A stretch of 64,000 nucleotides of DNA from Halostella pelagica (GTDB lineage Archaea; Halobacteriota; Halobacteria; Halobacteriales; Natronoarchaeaceae): contig CP040678.1 of assembly GCA_005954745.1 (NCBI GenBank), forward strand, positions 1,674,001-1,738,000, given 5' to 3'. This document shows, piece after piece, positions 44,188 through 52,785 of this stretch. A model generated the notes under the pieces. It saw only the letters and a program-made list of their open reading frames with translations. It searched no databases and was not told the origin of the DNA. The translations under genes were made by a program, and so were the position numbers. Positions within the stretch are counted from its first letter, which is position 1. The number at the start of each line of letters is the position of its first letter.

Positions 44188-45159
44188 TCACTCCGCCCAG
44201 TACGCTTCGCCGGGCATCGTCTCGAAGACGACGCGCTGGAGCACGTCGACAGCTTTCTCCAGACCTTCGGAGGAACTAGTCAGGGAGTCCTCGTGTTCGA
44301 TAGAGAGCGCGCCGTCGTAGCCCACCATCCGGAGTGTGGAGACGACGTCTTTCCAGTGATCTTCACCGTGGCCGTAGCCGATAGAGCGGAACAGCCACGA
44401 ACGGTTCGGCTCGTCGGTGTAGGAGGTGGTGTCGAGCACTCCTTTCTCGCGGGCGTTCGCGTCGTACACTTTCGTGTCTTTGGCATGGAAGTGATGAATC
44501 GCGTCGTGGTCGCCGAGCAAGCGGATAGCCTCGGTCACGTCGATACCCTGCCAGTAGAGGTGTGAGGGGTCGAAGTTCGCGCCGATGCGTTCGTTGGTCG
44601 ACTCCCGCAGGCGCAACAGGCCGTGCGGTTCGTACACCAGCATGTTGGGATGCATCTCGATAGCGACGTTCACACCGTGGTCAGTGGCGTGTTCGGCGAT
44701 GTCTTCCCAGTACGGGATCGCGACCTCCTCCCACTGGTACTCGTGTGCGTCGGCGTGTTCGCTCGGCCAGGGAGCGGTGATCCAGTTCGGCACCTCGTCG
44801 TTCGGCCCACCGGCGGGAAGTCCCGAGAAAGTGGTGACCGCGTTTACGTCTAACTGGTCGGCCAACGCTATCGCCTCGCGGAGTTCGCGGTCGGCCCGGT
44901 TTGCGGTTCCCTCATCCGGATGGATCGGATTGTTGTGGGTCGCAAGCGCGCTGATCCGCACGTCGTGTTCGTCGAGCACGTCCTGCAACTCGGCCTGGGC
45001 CTCTTCGTCGTCCAGATACTCCTCGCGCGGGAGGTGCGTGTCCCCGGGGTGTCCGCCGACGCCGGGTTCCACGGCGTCGACGCCGATACCGTCGAGATAC
45101 GCGAGCGCTTCTTCCAGCGACTTGCCGTAAAGCGGTGGCGTGTGGACGCCGATATCCAT
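44188..45159 (-). CDS. Sugar phosphate isomerase/epimerase (xylose isomerase-like TIM barrel)
   Basis: A 323-residue protein of the AP endonuclease 2 / xylose isomerase-like TIM barrel family. MDIGVHTPPLYGKSLEEAL is the start of the barrel; metal ligands are likely in NVAIEMHPNML (Glu, His), IGANFDPSHLYWQG (Asp, His), HHFHAKDTKV (His, Asp) and ALSIEHEDSL (Glu). Relatives act on inositol or keto-sugars, or as 3-dehydroshikimate dehydratase-like enzymes. Location between the surface cassette and a sugar cluster with two Gfo/Idh/MocA genes suggests polyol or sugar catabolism. The ATG at 45159 fits the barrel start. Confidence 0.87.
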   Translation of the reverse strand: MDIGVHTPPLYGKSLEEALAYLDGIGVDAVEPGVGGHPGDTHLPREEYLDDEEAQAELQDVLDEHDVRISALATHNNPIHPDEGTANRADRELREAIALADQLDVNAVTTFSGLPAGGPNDEVPNWITAPWPSEHADAHEYQWEEVAIPYWEDIAEHATDHGVNVAIEMHPNMLVYEPHGLLRLRESTNERIGANFDPSHLYWQGIDVTEAIRLLGDHDAIHHFHAKDTKVYDANAREKGVLDTTSYTDEPNRSWLFRSIGYGHGEDHWKDVVSTLRMVGYDGALSIEHEDSLTSSSEGLEKAVDVLQRVVFETMPGEAYWAE

Positions 45160-45209
45160 GTGTGACGGTGCGTCATCCCGAAGCAAAAAGACGGGGGGAA
45201 AACAGGACT

Positions 45210-46343
45210 TCAGGGCCGCTCGCCGGGATCGGGTCGTTCGCCGAGCGTCACGTTCACCGTCGTCCGGTTTCCGTCGCGTATCACTGTCAGTTCAACCTCG
45301 TCGCCGGGCGACGCCTCGGTCGCGAGGTAACTGCCGAGTTGCTCCTGCGAACTGACGTTCTGCCCGGCGACGGCGACGATCACGTCACCACCGACGGGAA
45401 CCTCCTGGCCGTCGACGACCTCCGAGTCATCGCTCCCTTGCAACGTTCCGTCCGCGGGGCCGCCCTCGACCGTCTGATAGACGAGTACCCCCTCGCTCAC
45501 GTTGAGCCCGTTCGCCTCCGCCACCGTCGGCGTCACTGGAACCGAACGGATTCCCAGATAGGGATTGGCGTACGAGCCGTTCTCTGCGAGTTCCGGAACG
45601 ACTCGGTTGACCAGTTCGGGCGAGATAGCGAACCCGACGTTATCCCCGCCGCCGGCGCGGTTCACTCCGACGACGTCACCGTCGCACGTGACTAACGGAC
45701 CGCCGCTGTTTCCAGGGTTTATCGGCGCGTCAGTCTGGAGCGTGTCGGGAATTCGGAACCCGGTTCCAGTCGCCATCGACCGGTTGACGCCGCTGATGAT
45801 ACCGTGGGTCATCGTCCCTTCCAGACCGAACGGGCTGCCGATCGCGGCCACCCGTTCGCCGACCGACGGACTTTCGTCGGCCACCGAGAGCGCGGCGGCG
45901 CTTTCCGGCGTTTCGTTCACGCGGAGCACCGCGAGGTCAGTGTACACGTCCGTCCCCGTCACGTTCGCCGTCACCGTCGTGCCGTCGCTGAACTTGACTT
46001 CGACGGTGTCGGGAATGGAACGCTCACCCCCGGCCTGGCCCTGTCTCGCGCCCGTTACGACGTGTTCGTTAGTTACGATCTGTCCCGCGCCGTCGTCCGT
46101 CTCGTAGACGAACCCGGATCCCTCTCCGCGGTCAGTCATCACCTGGACGACGCCTGGTCTCGTCTCGTCGTACAGTTGCGTGTAATTACAGTCGCCCGTC
46201 GCCGTCGCGTTCTCTTCCTGTTGCGCGTACACGTCCTCGTCGGTTGGTATCTGAGCGAACGCGGGAACCGCAACGGCGACCGCGAGCGTGAGAAACACGA
46301 CGCCGAGAGCGCCGATAGCGACTCCAACCGCCTTCTGAGACAT
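45210..46343 (-). CDS. HtrA/DegP-like serine protease (S1C) with PDZ domain
   Basis: A 377-residue exported trypsin-like protease. A hydrophobic leader or anchor covers residues 4-30. The triad is His94 (TNEHVV), Asp136 (VYTDLAVL) and Ser213 (NPGNSGGPL). A single PDZ domain follows (about residues 270-370, with GPADGTLQGSDDSEVV and GDVIVAVAGQNVSS). It would degrade misfolded proteins at the cell surface. Cys52 and Cys220 might form a disulphide. Its proximity to the surface cassette and sugar cluster may be incidental. Confidence 0.9.
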   Translation of the reverse strand: MSQKAVGVAIGALGVVFLTLAVAVAVPAFAQIPTDEDVYAQQEENATATGDCNYTQLYDETRPGVVQVMTDRGEGSGFVYETDDGAGQIVTNEHVVTGARQGQAGGERSIPDTVEVKFSDGTTVTANVTGTDVYTDLAVLRVNETPESAAALSVADESPSVGERVAAIGSPFGLEGTMTHGIISGVNRSMATGTGFRIPDTLQTDAPINPGNSGGPLVTCDGDVVGVNRAGGGDNVGFAISPELVNRVVPELAENGSYANPYLGIRSVPVTPTVAEANGLNVSEGVLVYQTVEGGPADGTLQGSDDSEVVDGQEVPVGGDVIVAVAGQNVSSQEQLGSYLATEASPGDEVELTVIRDGNRTTVNVTLGERPDPGERP

Positions 46344-46643
46344 ACGACGGATGACGGTCGTGCGAGCGATAAACGGGGCCTATCGTTTAGCGGTGTTTCG
46401 ACTGTTCCATTCAGTAACCTGAACTTACGATTCGCCGGTGTCACGCGGTTCCGACTCGGGTGAGAGAATACGGGCCGTCCGCGGCCGTGTCTCGTGACCA
46501 AGAAGCCAGTCGGTTGTTGAAAACGGACGTAGAGAATCGTTACGACACCGGATGAGTGAACTAGGTAGATCGGTGAAGTAGATAACTGATAGGTCAGGGA
46601 AGCGGCGAACGGTACTGAGAGAGCGGCGGCCGAAACCGCCGGG
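46344..46643. other. Intergenic region with no gene seen
   Basis: About 300 bp between two minus-strand genes. It should hold the protease promoter, but no TATA box is obvious. No ORF, RNA gene or strong repeat was found. Confidence 0.4.
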
Positions 46644-47738
46644 CTAGTCCACCTGGATCTCCGCGTCGTTGCTCGAACGGATCTCGACTGCTCGGTTTTC
46701 CTGGCTGGAACGGTAGATGGCGTCGATGACGCGCTGGACGGTCAGGGCCTGCTTCATCGTATTGCGGTCCGGAGCCTCGCCCGACTCGACCGCGTCGAGG
46801 AAGGCCCGCTGTTCGGACTTGTGTGCGTCGTTCGGTTGGGTGTCGACGGACGTGTCCGTCAGGTGGTCGGTACCGACGCCGCTCGATTCGTACAGCGTCA
46901 GGTCACCGGTGGCCTTGTCGAATTTTGCCCCGGCCTCGGTGCCCCGGATGATGAAGTCCTGGCTGTTCTCCCGGTTCGTCGCCCAGGCGGCTTCGAGAGA
47001 GATCGTTGACCCGTCAGCGCAGCGGATCAGCGCGCTCGCGGAGTCGTCGACGTTGAACCCCTCCGGACCGATGTCTTCGCCCCACATCTCGATGAACGAG
47101 TACTCCTCGCGGTCGCCGAACTGCGCGCGGGTCTGGCCGGACACCTCGACGACTTCGGGGAAGTCGAGAAAGTAAAGCGCGAGGTCGATCGCGTGGACGC
47201 CGATGTCGATCAGCGATCCCCCGCCAGCGATCTCTTTCGAGGTGAACCAGGAACCGCGTCCCGGGATGCCGCGCCGACGGATGTAATTCGCCTCGATGTG
47301 GCGAATGTCGCCGAACCGGCCGTTCCGCTGATGCCCCTTTATCACTTCGACGGGGTTGGCGTACCGGTTGTTGAACCCCGCCATGCAGAACCCGTCCGCG
47401 GCGTTCGCAGCCTCGACGATGCGCTTCGCGCTCTCGATCGAGTGCGCGAGAGGTTTCTCCAGCAGTACGTCGAGGCCGGCGTCCAGAGCGTCCGTTGCGT
47501 ACTCTTCGTGAAACTTGTTCGGCGTCGTAATGACCACGGCGTCTGCGATGTCGAACAGTTCCGTGTGGTCGTCGTATGCCGCGATGCCGTACGTGCTGGT
47601 GAAGTGTGACCGGGCCTCGGCGTCGATATCCATCCCACCGACGACGTTCGCGCCGAGTTCCCGGAGTCGGTCGACGTGGTACTGGCCGATGTTCCCGAGT
47701 CCGATAAGCCCGACTCGGGGCGACGTGGTATCAGTCAT
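46644..47738 (-). CDS. Gfo/Idh/MocA family oxidoreductase
   Basis: A 364-residue sugar or polyol dehydrogenase: GLIGLGNIGQYHVDRL as the dinucleotide-binding loop, LEKPLAHSIESAKRIV with the catalytic EKP, and GGGSLIDIGVHAIDLALYFL with the GxxxDxxxHxxD substrate site. It differs from the 36068-37180 paralogue throughout. It lies downstream of the carbohydrate ABC transporter on the same strand, as expected for an enzyme acting on the imported sugar. Substrate unknown. Confidence 0.9.
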   Translation of the reverse strand: MTDTTSPRVGLIGLGNIGQYHVDRLRELGANVVGGMDIDAEARSHFTSTYGIAAYDDHTELFDIADAVVITTPNKFHEEYATDALDAGLDVLLEKPLAHSIESAKRIVEAANAADGFCMAGFNNRYANPVEVIKGHQRNGRFGDIRHIEANYIRRRGIPGRGSWFTSKEIAGGGSLIDIGVHAIDLALYFLDFPEVVEVSGQTRAQFGDREEYSFIEMWGEDIGPEGFNVDDSASALIRCADGSTISLEAAWATNRENSQDFIIRGTEAGAKFDKATGDLTLYESSGVGTDHLTDTSVDTQPNDAHKSEQRAFLDAVESGEAPDRNTMKQALTVQRVIDAIYRSSQENRAVEIRSSNDAEIQVD

Positions 47739-47821
47739 TGTTTAGGGTTCGCTCGTACCCGCGTTTAACTCTTTCAGGATCAGTATCAGAACCTGTACGA
47801 CTGTTCGATACGAGTGGCGCA

Positions 47822-48025
47822 TCAGTACAGCTGTTTCTCCTGTTCTTCGGTTTCTTTTTCCTCCTCCGCTTCGCGTTTGAGTCGCCGCCGGCCCCGCCGA
47901 TACTGGCGGATACCCGGGATGATCTTGTGCTTTAGGTCGAGACCGAACGATACGATACCGTACACCCAGAAGAAAAACAGTATCGTCCCGCCACCGAAGT
48001 AAACGAGTTCGGCCGTACCGACCAT
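47822..48025 (-). CDS. Small membrane protein of the ABC transporter operon
   Basis: A 67-residue protein with one or two hydrophobic segments (LVYFGGGTILFFFWVYGIVSF), a basic stretch (RQYRRGRRRLKR) and an acidic, Glu-rich tail (EAEEEKETEEQEKQLY). The ATG at 48025 was chosen because a strong ribosome binding site, GGGAGGTGA, lies eight bases upstream; the GTG at 48037 is in that site. It follows the ATPase gene with overlap. It may be an accessory subunit; no family is recognised. Confidence 0.72.
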   Translation of the reverse strand: MVGTAELVYFGGGTILFFFWVYGIVSFGLDLKHKIIPGIRQYRRGRRRLKREAEEEKETEEQEKQLY

Positions 48026-48026
48026 T

Positions 48027-49217
48027 TCAGGCGTCACCTCCCGTTTCGCCGCGCTCGGCCCGCCCTTCGGTGACGGGCGTCGTCGTGATGTCGTGGGTGA
48101 TCGCTTCGCCCGAGGTAGTGTCGAACAGGTGGACCTTCGAGCGGTCGAGAACGATATTCACCTCTTCGTCCTCCTGTATGTCGGAGTCGGGATCGACACT
48201 CATCAGTAGCTGACCGCTGCCGCGGCTTTCGGTACCCATCGTCGCCTCCTGGGCACCCTCGAGCAGTAGGTAGACGAATATCTCGTCACCCATCGGCTCC
48301 ATAACGTCGGTACGTGCGGGGATCCGATTCGTCGGGTACTGCAACCCCTCGTCGACGGCAACCGGATAGATGTCTTCCGGTCGGATACCCATCGTCACCC
48401 GCTGTCCGACCGAGAGGCCGTCTATCGTCCCCGGGTCGAGCGCCACGTCGAAATACTCGGTTTCGAGCCCGTTCTGCGTGACTTCCCCGTCGACGAAGTT
48501 CATCGACGGCGACCCGATAAATCCCGCGACGAACAGGTTTTCGGGCGAGTTGTAACAGGTCAGTGGCGGGTCGATCTGCTGGAGTTCGCCGGCGTCGATC
48601 ACGGCGATCCGGTCCGACATTGTCATCGCCTCGGCCTGGTCGTGAGTGACGTACACGATAGTCGTGTCCAGTTCCTTGTGGAGCCGCTGAAGCTCCGTCC
48701 GCATGTGAACGCGGAGTTTCGCGTCGAGGTTGGCCAGCGGTTCGTCCATCAGGAACACCTCCGGTTCCCGGACGATCGCCCGAGCGATGGCGACACGCTG
48801 TCGCTGTCCGCCCGACATCTCGTCCGGCATCCGGTCTAACATCCCCTCTAGCTGGACGATGTCGGCCGCGTTGTCGACGCGACGGTCTATCTCCTCCTTG
48901 TCGTAATCGCGGAGGCGAAGGCCGAAGCTGATGTTGTCGTACACGTCCATATGCGGGAACAGCGCGATGTTCTGGAACACCATCGCGACCCCGCGGTCTT
49001 TCGGCGGTAGTTTGGTAACGTTCCTGTCACCGATGTACACCTCGCCTTCAGTCGGTTTCGTCAGCCCGGCGATCATCTCCATCGTCGTCGACTTCCCACA
49101 GCCCGACGGACCGACGAGACAGACGAACTCCCCGTCCCGGAGGTCGAGGTTCATGTCGTCGACGGCGGTGACGTCTTCGTACCGTTTCGTGATGTGTTCG
49201 AGTGTGACTTTTGCCAT
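48027..49217 (-). CDS. Carbohydrate ABC transporter ATPase, UgpC/MsmK type
   Basis: A 396-residue ATPase. Walker A GPSGCGKST, Q-loop region near FQNIALFPHMDVYDN, signature MSGGQRQR, Walker B VFLMDEPLANLDAKLR and switch His in VTHDQAEAMT are intact. The C-terminal 150 residues form the OB/TOBE regulatory domain of MalK/UgpC type. It powers the two permeases upstream. The gene follows the second permease closely and is coupled to the small membrane protein. The regulatory domain may also interact with other proteins, as MalK does with MalT in bacteria. Confidence 0.93.
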   Translation of the reverse strand: MAKVTLEHITKRYEDVTAVDDMNLDLRDGEFVCLVGPSGCGKSTTMEMIAGLTKPTEGEVYIGDRNVTKLPPKDRGVAMVFQNIALFPHMDVYDNISFGLRLRDYDKEEIDRRVDNAADIVQLEGMLDRMPDEMSGGQRQRVAIARAIVREPEVFLMDEPLANLDAKLRVHMRTELQRLHKELDTTIVYVTHDQAEAMTMSDRIAVIDAGELQQIDPPLTCYNSPENLFVAGFIGSPSMNFVDGEVTQNGLETEYFDVALDPGTIDGLSVGQRVTMGIRPEDIYPVAVDEGLQYPTNRIPARTDVMEPMGDEIFVYLLLEGAQEATMGTESRGSGQLLMSVDPDSDIQEDEEVNIVLDRSKVHLFDTTSGEAITHDITTTPVTEGRAERGETGGDA

Positions 49218-49219
49218 GG

Positions 49220-50176
49220 TTACTCCTTGAGCGCACCTGCGGTGAGTCCGCTAACTATCCGTTCCTGTGCAACGACGACGAGGATGACGACCGGCAACAC
49301 GCCGATGACGCTCGCGGCCGCCATCAGATTGAACGACGTCGTGTACTGCGTCTGGTAGCTCAGTATCCCGCCGACAAGCGGCGACCACTGTTCGGGTTGG
49401 TTACTCAGCGCCATGATCGAACTGAAGAAGTACTCGTTGTACACGGCGATGAACGTCAGCACGGATGCGGTCGCGACGCCGGGGGCCGAAAGCGGGATGA
49501 TGACCCGGAACAGGGCTCCGAGTCGCGTCGTCCCCTCCACGCGGGCGGCGTCCTCCAGCCCCTCGGGTATCTGCCCGTAGAACGTCGTGAGGATGAAGAT
49601 AGAGAGTGGCAGGAACAGCGCACTGAACGGCAGCACCATAGCCCCGGGCGTGTTCACCAGTCGCGGCGGCTTGAACAGTTCCACGCCGACGAACGGTAGG
49701 ACGACCACGTTCCCGGTAAACGCCTCGAACAGCGGCACCAGAAACGCCGCCGGAGGGAAATACGAGATCGCGAGGATCCCGAGCATCAACACGCCGCGTC
49801 CGGGGAACTCCAACCTGCCGAAGACGTAGCCCGCGAGGCTGGCGATGAACAGCACGATGACCGTGGTGATGAGCGCCAGCACGAAACTGTTGAACACGTA
49901 GAGGTGGAACGGTATCTGCTGGAACACCTCGACGAACGCCTCCCAGTTGAATCCCTGCGGACGCAGGAACGGCAGGTCCCAGTTGCCCTGGCGGATGAGG
50001 CTGTTCGGCGTCAGCGCCAGAACGAGCAGCCAGTAGAACGGAAACAGTGTCGTCACGAGGAAAAACAGCGTGACGACGTAAAACAGCGACCTGTAGAGCC
50101 GGTTCCGCTGCTCGGTGTCCTCGATCACGCCCTGCGTCCACCGTGCCAGCGGCCCGTCTGATGTTTCGGACGCCAT
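49220..50176 (-). CDS. Carbohydrate ABC transporter permease, MalG type
   Basis: A 318-residue permease with about six membrane helices and the EAA loop (EGLEDAARVEGTTRLGALFRVIIPL), the coupling helix that contacts the ATPase. FPFYWLLVLALTPNS at the N-terminus is typical of MalG/UgpE. It pairs with the 50178-51200 subunit, one base apart. The C-terminal end is AGALKE, after a SGLT segment. Confidence 0.92.
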   Translation of the reverse strand: MASETSDGPLARWTQGVIEDTEQRNRLYRSLFYVVTLFFLVTTLFPFYWLLVLALTPNSLIRQGNWDLPFLRPQGFNWEAFVEVFQQIPFHLYVFNSFVLALITTVIVLFIASLAGYVFGRLEFPGRGVLMLGILAISYFPPAAFLVPLFEAFTGNVVVLPFVGVELFKPPRLVNTPGAMVLPFSALFLPLSIFILTTFYGQIPEGLEDAARVEGTTRLGALFRVIIPLSAPGVATASVLTFIAVYNEYFFSSIMALSNQPEQWSPLVGGILSYQTQYTTSFNLMAAASVIGVLPVVILVVVAQERIVSGLTAGALKE

Positions 50177-50177
50177 G

Positions 50178-51200
50178 TCAGAACCCCTCCCTGTACTGCT
50201 GGTATATCACGCCGAGCACCGCTATCGCGATGACGCCGGCGGTGACGAACGCGACGGCGGACGAGAGGCCGCGCTGGGTTGTGAACGTCGAGACGACCAT
50301 ACAGGACAGCGACGGGACGACGGAGCAACTCGACGAGATGTCGATCAGCCCGTAGATCCGCATCGCGTCGATGGTCCGGAACAGGACCGCGACGCCGAGC
50401 GTCGGGAGTATCAACGGGAACGTGATCAACCGAAACTGCTGCCAGCGGGACGCTCCGGCGACTTTCGCCACGTCGTAGAGGCTGCGGTCGATGCTCTGGA
50501 GGCCCGCCAGGATCAGCAACGCCATGAACGCCGACGTCTTCCAGATATCCGCGACGATAGCGAGCAACAGCCCGCTCGCCGGGTCGTTGAGCGTGTTCGT
50601 CTCGGCGACGATGCCGTACGGGGCGAGAATGTCCGTCGCGAACCCCGCGCTCGGGTGGAACATCAGGAAGAAGATCATCCCCTGAATGACGATCGGGATC
50701 GCCCAGGGAATGATGATCGCCACGCGGACCCACCGCCGGCCGTAGAAGTCCTGGTCGAGGACGAGCGCCTGCCCGAAGCCGATGAGGGTCTCGAAAAAGA
50801 CGCTGACGACTGTGAAGATGAGCGTTACTGCGAGCGCGCTTCTGAGAAGCCGCTCGACGTGAACGAAGGGAAACTCACCGTTTACCGTCACGTCTCCCCA
50901 CAGAAACTGCGTGGTTCCGGGGAAGTTGCTGTCGGCCTCGCCGGTGAACAGGTCGACGTAATGCTCGAAGCCGACCCACTCCGCGTCGCCGACTCCGATG
51001 ACGTTCGTGTACAGCGACAGTTCGAACGTCCGCAGTAGCGGGTACAGTGCGATGGCCCCGAGCAGGATAAAGACGGGCGTCAGTAGTAGGTACGCGAAGC
51101 CGGTCTCGCCGAGGTTCTCCATCCAGCGGACGGCGGACACAAGCGCCCCTGATTTCCGCGATTCGCGGGTCGGGGCGCTCTCTGGCTCTTCGGCGCTCAT
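50178..51200 (-). CDS. Carbohydrate ABC transporter permease, MalF type
   Basis: A 340-residue permease with an N-terminal helix (TGFAYLLLTPVFILLGAIAL), the AIIIPWAIPIVIQGMIFFL region and the EAA-like loop (DVAKVAGASRWQQFRLITFPL). It includes an exported loop of about 60 residues after the first helix, containing DLFTGEADSNFPGTTQFLWG. With the MalG-type subunit it forms the channel. It follows the solute-binding protein gene by 3 bp. Confidence 0.92.
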   Translation of the reverse strand: MSAEEPESAPTRESRKSGALVSAVRWMENLGETGFAYLLLTPVFILLGAIALYPLLRTFELSLYTNVIGVGDAEWVGFEHYVDLFTGEADSNFPGTTQFLWGDVTVNGEFPFVHVERLLRSALAVTLIFTVVSVFFETLIGFGQALVLDQDFYGRRWVRVAIIIPWAIPIVIQGMIFFLMFHPSAGFATDILAPYGIVAETNTLNDPASGLLLAIVADIWKTSAFMALLILAGLQSIDRSLYDVAKVAGASRWQQFRLITFPLILPTLGVAVLFRTIDAMRIYGLIDISSSCSVVPSLSCMVVSTFTTQRGLSSAVAFVTAGVIAIAVLGVIYQQYREGF

Positions 51201-51203
51201 CAG

Positions 51204-52646
51204 TTACCCTTCTTCCGTGTCCTCCAGTGCACCCTGGAGGTCTTCCATCGCCTGGGAGGCGCTTTTCGACCCGGCGACGGCGCTGTTTGCCTCCTGTGCG
51301 ATGACGCCGGACTGGTTCGGCCACACCTCAGTTACGGGCCGCGGCATCACGTTCTGGCCGGCGAGTCGCAGCGTGTCCATGTACTCGCCGATCGGTTCGA
51401 TGCTCTCTGCCTCCTGGGACTCGAACAGTTCGGGTTTCGGCGGAAGCCAGCCCCAGATGTCGAGCATCCCGAGATACACCTCGTCCTGCATTGCCGTCCT
51501 GATGACCTCCATCGCGGCGTCCGTCCGATTGGAGTTGGGGTTGAGGACGACGTGCCACCCGCCGAGCGCCGCCGTCGTGCCGCCAGTACCGGGTTGTGCA
51601 GCCTCCCCCTCCGGGACGGAGTAGGGGATCGGCATTGCCCCGTACGCGTCGGTCCCCAGTTCGTCGGCGTTCAGGGTGATGGCGTACGGCCAGTTCCGCT
51701 GCATGACCGCTTCGCCGTTGAGGATCTCCTCGCGAGCGTCCTCCTCTTGCCACGACGTGATCTCGGTGGGGGCGATCCCCTCCGCGTAGTTGCCGAAGCT
51801 CTCGTCGACGCCGTCTACGAACGTCCGCATCATGCGGAGCGAGTTGATCGTCTCCTGTTCGTTGACGGTCACCGGCCGGTCACCGACGGGTCCAAAGAGG
51901 TTCTCCCGCCCGCCGAAGTACGCGCCGCCCCACGACGACATGACCTCATTGAACGTACAGCAGGCCGTACCGCCGTAGTTCTCCCACTGCGTGGCGAGGC
52001 CGTAACTGGCATCGGATGCCTCCGTTATCTCCGCGGTGAGATGCGACCACTCCTCCCAGGTCATCGGTTCGGTTGCCCACTGCTCGAAGTCGGAGTCGTC
52101 GTAGCCGGCCTCCCGCGCGTAGTCCTTTCGGTACTGCATCGTTGGGAAGTCCGGAAAGTACGGGAGGCCGAAGAGGTCGCCGCTGTCGGGGTCGCGGGCG
52201 GTGGCCGTGAACCCCTCGAAGAACTCGTCCTCGATGGTCTGGAGTTCGCTATCGTCCAGTTCGTCGCTCATGTTCGCGACCAGACCGTTCTGGATGAACA
52301 CGTTCAGCCAGCCGTTGTCCATCAGCATCAGGTCGGGTTCCGCTTCTCCGGCGTTGAGCAGTTCCACGTAATTGCTCCGGCGCTCACCGGTATCGTTCGC
52401 ACCCTGCTGGAATTCGATGCTGATCTCGTCATCGAGCCCGTTTTCGTGGTAGAGATCCCGGATCTGGTCCGGGATCTCCTGTGCGGCGCTCGGGTCGTAC
52501 CCCCACACGACGGTGTTTTCGCCACCGCCGGAGTCGCCGTAAATACAGCCCGCTAATCCGGTCGCAACCCCCGACGCTCCCGCCGCCTTTACGAACGTCC
52601 GACGGGACACCCCCCGTCCGCCGTTTCGCGGATCTTTGCCAGTCAT
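51204..52646 (-). CDS. Extracellular carbohydrate-binding lipoprotein (ABC solute-binding protein)
   Basis: A 480-residue family 1 solute-binding protein. The leader has a Tat motif (GVSRRTFVKAAGASG) and a lipobox (GLAGC), so it is exported folded and lipid-anchored at Cys34. TVVWGYDPSAAQEIPDQIRD is the first strand and helix of the mature lobe, and RREDARE-like EEDAREEILNGEAVMQRNWP fits the ligand cleft of MalE/UgpB-type proteins. The ATG at 52646 was chosen for the leader; the ten residues upstream look non-coding. The sugar is unknown. It is the first gene of the transporter operon. Confidence 0.9.
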   Translation of the reverse strand: MTGKDPRNGGRGVSRRTFVKAAGASGVATGLAGCIYGDSGGGENTVVWGYDPSAAQEIPDQIRDLYHENGLDDEISIEFQQGANDTGERRSNYVELLNAGEAEPDLMLMDNGWLNVFIQNGLVANMSDELDDSELQTIEDEFFEGFTATARDPDSGDLFGLPYFPDFPTMQYRKDYAREAGYDDSDFEQWATEPMTWEEWSHLTAEITEASDASYGLATQWENYGGTACCTFNEVMSSWGGAYFGGRENLFGPVGDRPVTVNEQETINSLRMMRTFVDGVDESFGNYAEGIAPTEITSWQEEDAREEILNGEAVMQRNWPYAITLNADELGTDAYGAMPIPYSVPEGEAAQPGTGGTTAALGGWHVVLNPNSNRTDAAMEVIRTAMQDEVYLGMLDIWGWLPPKPELFESQEAESIEPIGEYMDTLRLAGQNVMPRPVTEVWPNQSGVIAQEANSAVAGSKSASQAMEDLQGALEDTEEG

Positions 52647-52674
52647 TGCCAACCAGATTATCGGTTGTCTCGGC

Positions 52675-52711
52675 ACTTATAAGTATGGGGGTAAGGTACA
52701 ACTACTGTTGT
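52675..52711 (-). promoter_or_regulatory. Promoter and inverted repeat upstream of the transporter operon
   Basis: A palindromic TATA-like ACTTATAAGT (52675-52684) lies 29-38 bp upstream of the lipoprotein ATG at 52646. On its upstream side, ACAAC (52698-52702) and GTTGT (52707-52711) form an inverted repeat with a 4-bp spacer. Such a position suits a TrmB-type regulator acting at the promoter; the neighbouring TrmB gene is the obvious candidate. The match to any known TrmB site was not tested. Confidence 0.5.
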
Positions 52712-52785
52712 TAATAGATCCGACCAGTCCGAGAACGTACCTGTCGGTGCTGAATGGCGCGCGGGAAGGCGGGAGAAGGACCTCG

